This document shows positions 53,150-62,042 of a stretch of DNA of 64,000 bases, one piece after another (the first letter of the stretch is position 1; every line of letters begins with the position of its first letter). Source of the DNA: JAIPEI01 sp964443135 (GTDB taxonomy: Bacteria; Desulfobacterota; DSM-4660; Desulfatiglandales; HGW-15). Made by a program: the position numbers and the translations under genes. The notes under the pieces were generated by a model. It ran no database searches. It saw only the letters and a program-made list of their open reading frames with translations, and had not been told where the DNA came from. The stretch is taken from assembly GCA_964443135.1 (NCBI GenBank), contig CAYUBQ010000006.1:1-64000 (forward strand), given 5' to 3'.

Positions 53150-54481
53150 ATGGCATTTCCGACCAAAGCGAACTACGTGGTCATCGGGGCCGGCATTCAC
53201 GGCCTGAGCACCGCGTGGCATCTGGCCAAGGAGCTCAAGGCGAGAAAGGCCGGTTCCGGAGAGGACGTCCTGCTCCTGGACAAGACCGCCATCGGCGCGG
53301 GTGCATCGGGCATCGCGTGCGGCGTGATCCGAAACAACTACTTCCAGCCCGCCATGCGCGAGCTCATGGCCCACAGCGTGGGCGTCTGGGAGGAGGATCC
53401 CGAAGGATACGGGTACAATCCCCTGGGATACATGCAGATCTCCCCCGAATCCATGCACGCGGACGTGGCCACCATCTACGAGCAGCAGAAGGCCATCGGC
53501 TACCCGTCCGAGTTCATCGAGGGGGAGAAGGACTGCCTCGACTACATGCGGAAGAACGTCTTCCACGACTGGCAGGCCCGGAACATCACCTCCGTGCTCC
53601 ACGAGAAGAAAGGCGGCTTCGCCTACAACATGCGCTCCCTCTACCGGCTGGCGGACAAGGCGGAGAGCGAGGGTGTGCGCATCATGACCGGGGTCCAGGT
53701 CACGGGGCTCCCCATGCGGGGGGACACGGTCACGGCCGTGGAGACCGACAAGGGCACCGTGGAGTGCGACTACGTCATCGCCGGCCCCGGCCCCTGGGCC
53801 AAGACCTTCTGGGACATGCTCGGGCTGCCCAACGAGATCGAGATCAAGGGCCGGGACGGGAAGATCCACAAGGACGTCCGGATGTGGACCTACTGGTGCC
53901 TGGTGGAAGGCACCCTGGGCGTGGAGCCCGACGTGGGCTACGACAACAACGGGAACCCGCCTCCGGTGATCCACGTGGACACCGACGCCCCGCTCTACTC
54001 CAGCGAGGACGGCTCCCTGATCACGGACAAGTTGTGGGGCATCTACTACAAGCCCGACCTGAACTTCGGCGGCATCCAGGGGGGGGCCGCCCCCTACATC
54101 GTGGAGGGCTACCCCCAGGTGGACCCCTACGGCATCGACTCGCCGGACTTCGTGGTGGGCCCGGAGTTCGTCCACATGTGGACGTCGGCCCTGGCCCACT
54201 GCCAGAAGCGCTACGAGGACAAATTCAAGCTCTACAAGAACATTCCTTCGGGCGGGCTGGGCTGCTTCACCCCGGACAACTTCCCCGTCTTCGACGCCCT
54301 GAAGGAGAACTGCTACCTCATGCTGGACTCGAACCACGGGTACAAGATGATCGGGGTGGGGGCGCTCGTGGCCAAGGAGGTGCTGAACGAGGAGCAGGAG
54401 CTGCTCGAGCCTTTCCGGTTCGACCGCTACAGGAAGGGAGAGCTGCACCCGGTCTCGCACAGCCCCTTCCCCTGGAGCTGA
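53150..54481 (+). CDS. DAO-family FAD-dependent oxidoreductase
   Basis: A 443-residue D-amino-acid-oxidase-type flavoprotein (related to sarcosine and dimethylglycine dehydrogenases). The FAD Rossmann motif is VVIGAGIHGLSTAW near residue 10, then GAGASGIACGVIRNNYFQPAM, CDYVIAGPGPWAK and the C-terminal MLDSNHGYKMIGVG. There is no transmembrane segment and no folate-binding domain, so methylene groups released would not be trapped as in dimethylglycine dehydrogenase. GGAGGAAG precedes the ATG. Its place between MttB genes suggests oxidation of an N-methylated amino acid or amine. Confidence 0.9.
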   Translation: MAFPTKANYVVIGAGIHGLSTAWHLAKELKARKAGSGEDVLLLDKTAIGAGASGIACGVIRNNYFQPAMRELMAHSVGVWEEDPEGYGYNPLGYMQISPESMHADVATIYEQQKAIGYPSEFIEGEKDCLDYMRKNVFHDWQARNITSVLHEKKGGFAYNMRSLYRLADKAESEGVRIMTGVQVTGLPMRGDTVTAVETDKGTVECDYVIAGPGPWAKTFWDMLGLPNEIEIKGRDGKIHKDVRMWTYWCLVEGTLGVEPDVGYDNNGNPPPVIHVDTDAPLYSSEDGSLITDKLWGIYYKPDLNFGGIQGGAAPYIVEGYPQVDPYGIDSPDFVVGPEFVHMWTSALAHCQKRYEDKFKLYKNIPSGGLGCFTPDNFPVFDALKENCYLMLDSNHGYKMIGVGALVAKEVLNEEQELLEPFRFDRYRKGELHPVSHSPFPWS

Positions 54482-54485
54482 GGTC

Positions 54486-54548
54486 CGTCGGACCGGCTCG
54501 GCCGTCCTCCCACGCAGGACGCGGGGGAGGACGGCCGGCGGTCCGACG
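54486..54548 (+). terminator. long two-part hairpin after the FAD oxidoreductase
   Basis: Outer arms CGTCGGACCG/CGGTCCGACG (54486-54495, 54539-54548) and inner arms GCCGTCCTCCC/GGGAGGACGGC (54501-54511, 54525-54535) are both perfect. The loop is 13 bases. There is no T-run. It ends 17 bp before the next gene, so it could be a partial terminator or a cleavage and stability element. Confidence 0.6.
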
Positions 54549-54565
54549 AACGGGAGGCCGGGGCC

Positions 54566-55414
54566 ATGGAGCTGACGATTCTCGGTTCGGGCGGGTGCAT
54601 GGTGATCCCCAAGCCCTGCTGCGGGTGCAGGGTCTGCGAGGAGGCCAGGAACCGGGGCGCGCCCTTTGCGAGAACGGGACCTTCGGCCTTTGTCCACGAC
54701 ATCCGCCTGCTGATCGACACCCCGGCGGAGGTCGCCCGACAGCTCAACCGGGAGCGCATCGGGGGCGTGGAGCACCTCCTCTTCACGCATCTGGATCCGG
54801 ACCACGTGGAAGGGTTCCGGGTGGTCGAGCAGATCGCCCTCGACTTCCGCTCCTGGCGCGCCTATCCGGACAAACGCATCCGACTGCTCCTGCCGCACGC
54901 ACTGGCCGAACGGATCCGGGAGATCCGCTCCGCTTACGGCCCCCTGGTCGACTTCTACGTCCGGCAGGGCTTCGTCGAGCTCGTCCCGTTCGGGGACTCG
55001 ATCGTCGTTCGAGACGTCGCGATTCGAGCGATTCCCGTGGACCGGGGAGACCAGACGGCGTTTGTCCACGTTTTCGACGACGGCGAAAGGAAGCTGGTCT
55101 ACGCCCCGTGCGACATCAAGCCGTTTCCCGAGCACCGGCGGGAGGTCCGCGATGCGGATCTCCTCGTCATCCAGCCGGGGATGTTCGAGTCGGGCCTGAA
55201 GCACGGGTTTCGATACCCGGAAGATCACGTCAGCCGAACCACCCTGTACACGTTCGACGAGACCCTGGCCCTCGCCCGAAGGATCCGGGCGCACCGCGTG
55301 ATCTTCAGCCACCTCGAGGAGTACTGGAACCGGGGTCACGGGGACTACCTGGCCCTCGAGAAAGAGCTCGACAACGTGCGGTTCGCCTACGACGGCATGC
55401 GGGTTCGCGTCTGA
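54566..55414 (+). CDS. PhnP-like MBL-fold phosphodiesterase
   Basis: A 282-residue metallo-hydrolase of the PhnP/RNase Z group. The N-terminus has MELTILGSGGCMVIP followed by KPCCGCRVCEEARNRGA, the cysteine-rich structural zinc loop typical of PhnP. The catalytic motif is LLFTHLDPDHVEGF near residue 72 (HxDxDH), with later ligands in RAIPVDRGDQT, YAPCDIKPF and VIFSHLEEYWNRGHGD. PhnP splits cyclic ribose phosphates; the substrate here is unknown. GGGAGG lies eight bases before the ATG. It stands between the flavoprotein and mttB copy 2. Confidence 0.88.
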   Translation: MELTILGSGGCMVIPKPCCGCRVCEEARNRGAPFARTGPSAFVHDIRLLIDTPAEVARQLNRERIGGVEHLLFTHLDPDHVEGFRVVEQIALDFRSWRAYPDKRIRLLLPHALAERIREIRSAYGPLVDFYVRQGFVELVPFGDSIVVRDVAIRAIPVDRGDQTAFVHVFDDGERKLVYAPCDIKPFPEHRREVRDADLLVIQPGMFESGLKHGFRYPEDHVSRTTLYTFDETLALARRIRAHRVIFSHLEEYWNRGHGDYLALEKELDNVRFAYDGMRVRV

Positions 55415-55481
55415 CGCAGGACCGCTTCACGATTTCCCCCGGCGCGGGGGCGCAACGAAACGCGAAGGAAGGAGAACCACC

Positions 55482-56702
55482 ATGGAATCGACGGAAGCCA
55501 TCACCGGCACGGGCGAAGAGAACCTCCCCCTGGAGGAGTCCGAGCTGATCGAGCGGATTCACCGGGACGCCCTCCGGGTGCTCGAGGAGGTGGGCGTGAG
55601 GTGCCCCTCCCCCGCCGTGCGGCGGATTTTCGAGGATACCGGCCTGGCGGCCTTTGACGAGAGCAGCGGCCACCTCCACGTCCTGACGCCCCTGGTCGAG
55701 CAGGCCCTGGGCACGACCCCGAAGCGGGACGCATACTGGATTCCGGAGAACTCCTTCGGCGTCGGGGGCACCTCTCCCTTCGTTTACGACGACCGGACCG
55801 GGGAGTTCATCGAGCCGACCGTCGATCACCTCGTCCACATCGCCAGGACCGTCAACCGGGCCGACGGCGTGAACTTCATGGCCCGCGGCGTCCTCCTGAA
55901 GAAGCAGGAGGTCAAGGTGATGGACACCATCATCGAGCACTGCGAAAAGCCCGTCTACGTGGCCGCCGTGACCGAGGAGGGCATCGCGCGCGCCAAGGAG
56001 ATCCACGAGACCCGCGGGGGGATCACCATCCAGTTCTCCATCCTGAACAGCCCGCTCTCCCTCATCGAGAGCATGGTCGAGCCGTTCCTGGCCTGCATCC
56101 AGGCCGGGCTCCCCATCTACGTCTCCACCATGCCCATGGCCGGCCTGAGCGCCCCCTACTCCATGTCCGGCCTCCTGACCCTGACCCACGCCGAGGCCCT
56201 CTTCGGCATCACCCTGACCCAGCTGGTCAACCCGGGGCTCACCACGGTCCACGCCGGGCTGCCGTCCATCGCCAACATCCAGAGGAACTACGCCGTGGAC
56301 CTGGGCCTCGTCTCCCACAACGCGGCCAACCTCCTGATGGAGAAGGTCAGCAAGAAGCTGGACATCCCCTCCATCCAGACCGCCTGCACCACCAGCCAGG
56401 AGCACCCCAACAAGAAAGCCGAGGAGGAGGCCGTGGCGGGATTCGCCATGATGAAGAAGCACGGCTTCCACCAGATGCGGCACGCCTTCGGGTTCCTCAA
56501 GGAGCTGGTGGCCTTCTCCATCGCCAAGCTCGAGCGTCACATCGAGCTGATGCAGGAGACCGGCCCGGAGCGGGCCCCGGACTACGACTTCCACGTGTTC
56601 GACCCGGAGGGCTTCGACGTGATCGCCCGCAACAAAAGCCAGGCCAACTACATGCGGGACGACCACACCCTGAAGAACACCGGGAAGGCGTTTCTGTACT
56701 GA
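55482..56702 (+). CDS. MttB-family methyltransferase, copy 2 (short, non-pyrrolysine)
   Basis: A 406-residue paralogue of the copy-1 protein, clearly related along its length (ALRVLEEVGVRCPSPAVRRIF, STMPMAGLSAPYSMSGLLTLT, AEALFGITLTQLVNPGLTT, ACTTSQEHPNKKAEEEAVAG). Here too there is no amber codon, and the length is reduced. A strong GAAGGAAGGAG site precedes the ATG. The two copies differ enough (by eye under half identical) to act on different substrates or to form a hetero-oligomer. No corrinoid partner is visible. Confidence 0.88.
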   Translation: MESTEAITGTGEENLPLEESELIERIHRDALRVLEEVGVRCPSPAVRRIFEDTGLAAFDESSGHLHVLTPLVEQALGTTPKRDAYWIPENSFGVGGTSPFVYDDRTGEFIEPTVDHLVHIARTVNRADGVNFMARGVLLKKQEVKVMDTIIEHCEKPVYVAAVTEEGIARAKEIHETRGGITIQFSILNSPLSLIESMVEPFLACIQAGLPIYVSTMPMAGLSAPYSMSGLLTLTHAEALFGITLTQLVNPGLTTVHAGLPSIANIQRNYAVDLGLVSHNAANLLMEKVSKKLDIPSIQTACTTSQEHPNKKAEEEAVAGFAMMKKHGFHQMRHAFGFLKELVAFSIAKLERHIELMQETGPERAPDYDFHVFDPEGFDVIARNKSQANYMRDDHTLKNTGKAFLY

Positions 56703-56716
56703 TGCCGTGAGGTCAC

Positions 56717-56797
56717 CAATGGGGTCAGGTCTTGAATTTTGACATTTTTCCAATTCCGCGGACCGCGCCTGTTTCAGGGGCTCCGGGGGCGAGGCCT
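56717..56797. repeat. REP/RAYT-type repeat, copy 2
   Basis: CAATGGGGTCAGGTCTTGAA plus TTTTGAC at 56717-56743 repeats the sequence next to gap 1, followed by CCGCGGACCGCGCCTGTTTC and GGGGCTCCGGGGGC as in that copy. It starts 14 bp after the mttB copy 2 stop. Confidence 0.7.
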
Positions 56798-57344
56798 TCC
56801 TCCGCTCCCTCAGCTCCCGGCCTGGTCATTGCGGCGGTTACGACCGGGGGCATTCCTGCCCCCTCCGCGTTCCACGACCGCCTCCCACGCCGGACCGTCC
56901 AGGCAGGCCGCTCCCGTTCGAACCCTTCATCCCGATTCCATGCCCCTGCAGGCGGCCGGTGGCCGCGGTTTCCCCCGGACGGTACCGCCGCAATGACCAG
57001 GCCTCCCGCAATGTCCGCTCCGGAAGCCCTCACCCCCTCCGCCGACAACCTCGTAGACCCTAAGAATGCCTTACAGATACCAGCCTCCTGAAGAGACCGG
57101 AGAGGGTGCCCCGGTCCGCACCTGGAGCGGGGGCGCCGGGGGCTTCGCTCGAGGAGCGATGCACGGCGGCCAGGCCTGAACTCGGGCCGGCGGTCCCTGA
57201 CGTCCCGGACCTGCATGCGAGGCGATCCCCGGAGCCGACGCGATCCGAATTCCCGAAGGGTGCAGAACGCTCCCGAACGCCGACGATCTCCGATCGGGGC
57301 GACCCATGAAGACGCCACGGTACGCTCAGAGCGACGGCGAGGGA

Positions 57345-57395
57345 AGGCCCCGGCGACCCCGCGGACGGCGCCTATTCCTGATGGCGCCGGGGCGG
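57345..57395. repeat. REP/RAYT-type repeat, copy 3 (partial)
   Basis: CCCCGGCGACCCCGCGGACG followed by GCGCCTATTCCTGATGGCGC repeats the second block of copy 1 and can fold as GGCGCC..GGCGCC. Between copies 2 and 3 (56798-57344) no gene is supported: the long minus-strand reading frame there shows no family pattern. Confidence 0.6.
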
Positions 57396-57403
57396 TTCCC
57401 GGC

Positions 57404-57432
57404 TTGACATCTCGAAACGCTTCCATCAGATT
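57404..57432 (+). promoter_or_regulatory. putative promoter of the giant GlmS-like gene
   Basis: TTGACA (57404-57409), a 17-bp spacer and CAGATT (57427-57432), 53 bp before the start codon. The -35 is perfect and the -10 weak, as expected for an activator-dependent or low-level promoter. Confidence 0.4.
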
Positions 57433-57485
57433 GGACCGGTCTCCGGCCGGCAGGCGCCGGAACGAGGCATGGAGGGAGCACCAGC

Positions 57486-60400
57486 ATGTGCGGGATCGTG
57501 GCGTACTTCGGGGACGCGGGGAACAACCTCACCCGCGTCCTCACGGGAATGTCGGCCATCACCTACCGGGCGCCCGACAGCACGGGCGTGGGATTCCTCG
57601 GAGACGACACCGAGTCGTTCCGGGCCCGCAAGGCGCTGGGATCCGTCGCCCCCCTGGTCGAAACCCTCCTCGACAACCCCGCCTACCCGAACACCTCCGA
57701 GTGGCTCCACACCGTGCTCAAGGATCCGAAGGAGTCCACGCTGGACGCCCAGAGGCGGCTTCTCCGGTTCGAATCCCTTTCCACGGAGCTCCTGGACGCC
57801 CTGGACCGCGGCGAGGCGCCCTACGCCTCTTTCGAGGATCTGGTCGACCCCGAGCGCCCCTTGATCATGGGGCCGGGCCGCCCCGGCCGGCCGGACCCGC
57901 TGCCCGAGATCCGCATTCGCTCCCGAAAGCACTTCCAGCGCACCATTCAAGAGCTCACCTGTACCTACGACCTGTCCCCGGCGGTGGTCCGCACCCTGAT
58001 ACACCGGACCCTCTCCGAGGCCCTGCACCGCGACTTCGATGCAGGCTCCCTGCCGGCCAGGCCCTTGGAGGTCCTGAACGCGTTCGACCGGCTGTTCGAC
58101 ACCGCCTCCCGGGAGGAGCGCTCTCCCCGCCCCCAGCGCATCTACGGCGGCACGCAGCCGGACGCCCCTTACGCGGAAAGGTACCTGTGGCAATACCTGG
58201 TCCGCTCACCGGTTCGAGTTCCCGCAGACTTCGACCGGGACGGCGTCCGATGCCTCTTCCGGCTCCTCGACGCGTCCCTGTTGAGCCGGTCGTCCGCCGA
58301 GCCGGGTCTCGTGGAGGCCGTGCAGGAGACCTTCGAGAGGCAGTGGCCGGAAGCCCGTGGCTTCCGGGAGTCCGGCGGATGGCGGTCCCTGTACTGGACG
58401 GAGAAGAGCGTCAACGTGTTCGGCAGGGCCGCGTCGGCCGTCCTGGCCCACCTGCAGCGGAACGAGATCCTGCCCGTCCCGGCCCTTTCGGAAGAGGACG
58501 CGGGCAACGACCTCGAGCCGCGGGGGGACGGCCGGACCGACCCGTTCACCCTTCGCGCCCTCGCATCCCCGGTCCTCAGCCAGGGGAGATGGGCCCTCCA
58601 GTCCCCTGTCACGCTCAAGAACGCCCACCCCTTCTTCGACCATCTGAAGCAGCGCATCATCGTCCTCAACGGGCAGTTCAGCGGGGACGTGGAGGAGCAG
58701 CTCCAGCGGTTCCTCGAGAGCGTGGCCGGGTACGGTTTCCGGAGCCGAAACTCCTCCGAGTACTTCGCCCTCCTGTGGGGATACTACTTCGACGTGTTCC
58801 GGGGCGAGCAGGGACGCTACGAGGCGATCCGTGCCCAGATCGACCAGCACCTCGAAGCCTTCGGCGTCGGAAGCCGGTCCATCGACTACCAGATCTACCA
58901 GCGCCTGCACGGAAAATCCCCGGCCGAGCTCGACGCGGTCGCCTTCGTGGAGGCCGCCCGGTGCATGGCCCGTGACGGGGGCCAGATCGCGGTCTCCGGA
59001 ATGAGCCTGTTCAGCCCCCGCACCCTCTACGTGGCGAGCCACAACCGGCCGGTGTTCATCGTCCGCCGGGCGGGCACCCAGGACATCATGGCGGTCTCCG
59101 ACGTCAACGCCGCCATGGGCCTTTTTCCCCAGGAAACCATCCACGAGAAGGCCCTGGAGCTCTACCGGATGCAGAAGAGGCACCAGTCCGAGACCGCCGG
59201 CCTTCGATCCGGAAGGGCGGCCCGGGAAGAGATCACGGCCGCCAAAAAGCGCCAGGAACAGGACGAAGAGCGGGTCCTCGAAACCTTCTCCGTCAAGGTG
59301 TACCCCCTGGAGGGCGAGGAGGCCTTTGCCCGCATCCAGACCACCCCGACATTCTCCGGTCCGGCGAGGACCGTGACCATCACGGACTTCGAGGGCGCGC
59401 CTCTTCCCTCGGTGGAACCGTTCCAGACGCGGCTGACCCCGCTCCAGACGGGGAAGGACATCCACCGCTCCTTTTACGAGAGCCATCTCCTGGAGACGCC
59501 GGAACGGTTCGAAAACACCCTCCAGTTTCACGCCTCGGAAGACGGGGAAGCCCCCCCCCGGTTCCATCTCAGGGAGAGCCTGCTGAGGCGCCGCTTCGGG
59601 CGAAACATCGGCTCCCTGGGGCGCATCGTCCTCCTGGGCATGGGGAGCGCGCATCACGCGGGCATCATGGTGAGAAGGGTGCTCCAGCGGGCCCTGCCCG
59701 GAATCGACGTCGTGTCCCTGAGACCCGTCGAGGTGGAGGATTTGAAACGGGCGATCATCCCGGAGAAGGATCTGGTGATCCTGTTGAGCTGGTCCGGGAC
59801 CACGGCGGACATGGTCCGGGCCGCCAACGAGCTCCTGGCCGTGAAGGCGGCCTGCATCGGGGTGACGGAGAAGGTGTTCTCCGACGTGGGGCTGATCACC
59901 TCGCGCAGCGTGGGCGTCATCCCCGTCCTGAGCGGTGAGGAGGTCACCGTGCCGGGGCTCAAGAGCATTCTCTGCATGATGTTCAGCCTGTCGCTCTTCG
60001 CGGTCTGGCTCTCCTCCCGGGCCAGGCCGGGTACGGAGACCGCCCCCCTCATGGAAGGTCTCCAGGGGCTTCCCGAAACGCTCTCCGACGTGCTGGACGA
60101 CAAAGCCCTCTCCGCGTTCTGCCGGGATCTCGCCTCGAAAAGCGCTCTCAGCCGGTGCGCCATGGTCATCGACGCCCTCTACTCCACGGGCGCCGGCCGC
60201 GAGGCCGCATTCAAGCTGGAGGAGACGAGCTGGAACGCCATCGGCCGATCACTGGACTACCGGGAGGCCCTCGAGGGCCTGCCGGCCCACGCCCCCTCCC
60301 GGGATCTCGTGCTCCTGAACGCGACGAACCAGGCCCGCATCCTGGAGGCCCTCGGCGTCATGAGGAAGCTGGCCGGGGAAGGCACGTCCTTTGCCGCGGT

Positions 60401-62042
60401 GGGGTTTGCGGGACGGCACCAGGCGGAGATGGAGAAGGCCGCCGACGGCCGCTTCGCAGCGCTCCCCAAGGTCATGGACGAGCTCCAGCCCTTCGTGGAT
60501 CTCATGTTCTACTACCGGTTCGCCTTCCACTACGGCCTTGCGCACGGCCGGACCTCCGAGGACTTCCCGCGCAACCGGGCCAAGTCCGTGACCGCCGGCC
60601 GGTCCACGGGTCGAGACGGCCTCACCCCCGCGGCCGAGATCCTGGAGATGGAGGCGTGGGGGACCGGCGGGGCCGGACACGCGGAAGCGCTCCCGTCCCT
60701 CCACGACGAGAGCCGCTGGGAACGGGCAACGCCCGGAACGGAAGAGAAAAGCTTCTACGCCGGTATGCGAAGGCTGGCCCTCGCCGTGCTCGGGGAAGAA
60801 GGTCCGGAGGCCTTGCTTCGTGCTTCCCGCTCCCGTCCCGCCAGGCTCTCCAAGGCGCTGTTCGAGCAAGTGCCCGACGAGGGCGAGATGATCCTGGTGC
60901 CCATGGACAGGGCCGCACACAGCACGGCCCGCACCCTCGCCCTCCACTGGGGCCGACTTCTCGGTTGCAGCATCCGCGTGGCCACACCCGAGGACGTCCT
61001 GGCCCACTCGCCCCAGGACGTGGTCTCCTTCTTCCTGGCGACCCGAGCACCGGCGCACCGGGCCCTTTCGGCCACGCTCGAGAACGGGTCCTGCCCCTGC
61101 TTCTACTGCGGTCCCGAGCCCTCCAAGGACGTGGCCGCCGCCCTGGACGCGTCCCTGGGGCACTGCGTGCTTCCCGAGGACCTGAGCCCCTGCGCCGAGG
61201 AAGCCCTCTACGCCGGGCTCTTCCTTCTGTTCATCGACGCCTGGAAGCGGGTGAACCCGGCCAGAAGCGCGACCGCGCTCCAGGGCTTTCGCCAGTGCGC
61301 ACCTGCGATCCAGGCGGTTCTGAACAGCCGGTCCCTGATGGAGTCCGTCACCGAGGCCGTGAACGACAACCGGCACTACAACACGGCGTTCTTCATCGGA
61401 CAGGCGGGAGGGACGGGCACCGCCTGGGTGCGCCGCTTCGACGAGGTCTCCTCCCTCGCCATGGAGTCCTACCTGTTCGGGGAGAGCGTCCACGGTCCCC
61501 TGGTGACCGTGGACTCCCGCGTGGAGGAGAAGTTCGTCCGCATCGAGACCCGCTCCAGAATGGAGTCGATCCACGGGGAGGATCGGGTGTCCGCCTGGGA
61601 GTCCCTCTGCCTGAGGGACCGGTCGATCGACGAGTTCCTCGCCGACCCGCCGCGCAACGTTCCCGTCTATCCGCGGAGCCCCTTTTATGCCGGGGGCAGC
61701 TGGTACCTCCCGGTCCTCCGGCCGGACTACGATCCGGAAGACGACAACCTGATCCTGATGGACGCCACGAGCGATCGTTTCCTCGGACAGATCCTGGACG
61801 AGATGGCGACCTACGGATGCCGTTACGCCAGGGTGGTTCTGATCACCCAGGAGGCGCTCGAGGATAAACCGGAGCGGAGAACCCTCCACCGTTACCCCAT
61901 CGGCCACGCACTTCGACTGCCCGCCCTCTACCGGGACGGCAGGAAACGCCCCATCCCGGACCTCGCGCTTCCGCTGGTGTTGAACCTTCTCAGTATGGCC
62001 ATGGCTTCCGAGGCCGGACGGGGCAAGGGGAGGAGACCATGA
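57486..62042 (+). CDS. giant GlmS-like protein: split glutaminase plus two SIS pairs
   Basis: 1518 residues, against about 610 for GlmS (glutamine-fructose-6-phosphate aminotransferase). It begins MCGIVAYFGD with the class II glutaminase Cys2 and YRAPDSTGVGF. About 300 residues without recognised domains follow, then the glutaminase resumes at about 355-560 (LSQGRWALQ, AHPFFDHLKQRIIVLNGQFSG, IMAVSDVNAAMGLF). SIS 1 (about 705-850) has LLSWSGTTADMVR; SIS 2 (about 890-1040) ends FPRNRAKSVT like GlmS. A second, weaker pair follows (about 1130-1240 and 1295-1480) with FGESVHGPLVTVD. GGAGGGAG precedes the ATG. The stop overlaps the nitrilase start. The sugar substrate is unknown. Confidence 0.88.
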   Translation: MCGIVAYFGDAGNNLTRVLTGMSAITYRAPDSTGVGFLGDDTESFRARKALGSVAPLVETLLDNPAYPNTSEWLHTVLKDPKESTLDAQRRLLRFESLSTELLDALDRGEAPYASFEDLVDPERPLIMGPGRPGRPDPLPEIRIRSRKHFQRTIQELTCTYDLSPAVVRTLIHRTLSEALHRDFDAGSLPARPLEVLNAFDRLFDTASREERSPRPQRIYGGTQPDAPYAERYLWQYLVRSPVRVPADFDRDGVRCLFRLLDASLLSRSSAEPGLVEAVQETFERQWPEARGFRESGGWRSLYWTEKSVNVFGRAASAVLAHLQRNEILPVPALSEEDAGNDLEPRGDGRTDPFTLRALASPVLSQGRWALQSPVTLKNAHPFFDHLKQRIIVLNGQFSGDVEEQLQRFLESVAGYGFRSRNSSEYFALLWGYYFDVFRGEQGRYEAIRAQIDQHLEAFGVGSRSIDYQIYQRLHGKSPAELDAVAFVEAARCMARDGGQIAVSGMSLFSPRTLYVASHNRPVFIVRRAGTQDIMAVSDVNAAMGLFPQETIHEKALELYRMQKRHQSETAGLRSGRAAREEITAAKKRQEQDEERVLETFSVKVYPLEGEEAFARIQTTPTFSGPARTVTITDFEGAPLPSVEPFQTRLTPLQTGKDIHRSFYESHLLETPERFENTLQFHASEDGEAPPRFHLRESLLRRRFGRNIGSLGRIVLLGMGSAHHAGIMVRRVLQRALPGIDVVSLRPVEVEDLKRAIIPEKDLVILLSWSGTTADMVRAANELLAVKAACIGVTEKVFSDVGLITSRSVGVIPVLSGEEVTVPGLKSILCMMFSLSLFAVWLSSRARPGTETAPLMEGLQGLPETLSDVLDDKALSAFCRDLASKSALSRCAMVIDALYSTGAGREAAFKLEETSWNAIGRSLDYREALEGLPAHAPSRDLVLLNATNQARILEALGVMRKLAGEGTSFAAVGFAGRHQAEMEKAADGRFAALPKVMDELQPFVDLMFYYRFAFHYGLAHGRTSEDFPRNRAKSVTAGRSTGRDGLTPAAEILEMEAWGTGGAGHAEALPSLHDESRWERATPGTEEKSFYAGMRRLALAVLGEEGPEALLRASRSRPARLSKALFEQVPDEGEMILVPMDRAAHSTARTLALHWGRLLGCSIRVATPEDVLAHSPQDVVSFFLATRAPAHRALSATLENGSCPCFYCGPEPSKDVAAALDASLGHCVLPEDLSPCAEEALYAGLFLLFIDAWKRVNPARSATALQGFRQCAPAIQAVLNSRSLMESVTEAVNDNRHYNTAFFIGQAGGTGTAWVRRFDEVSSLAMESYLFGESVHGPLVTVDSRVEEKFVRIETRSRMESIHGEDRVSAWESLCLRDRSIDEFLADPPRNVPVYPRSPFYAGGSWYLPVLRPDYDPEDDNLILMDATSDRFLGQILDEMATYGCRYARVVLITQEALEDKPERRTLHRYPIGHALRLPALYRDGRKRPIPDLALPLVLNLLSMAMASEAGRGKGRRP

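Noticed and set aside
50209..56702. Pyrrolysine-containing MttB proteins
   Set aside because: Neither gene has an in-frame TAG, and no pyl genes are in the window.
56725..57426. Long minus-strand open frame between mttB copy 2 and the giant gene as a transposase or regulator
   Set aside because: Its composition is arginine/proline/glycine-rich with no recognisable motif, and it overlaps two repeat copies; GC-rich DNA gives such frames by chance.
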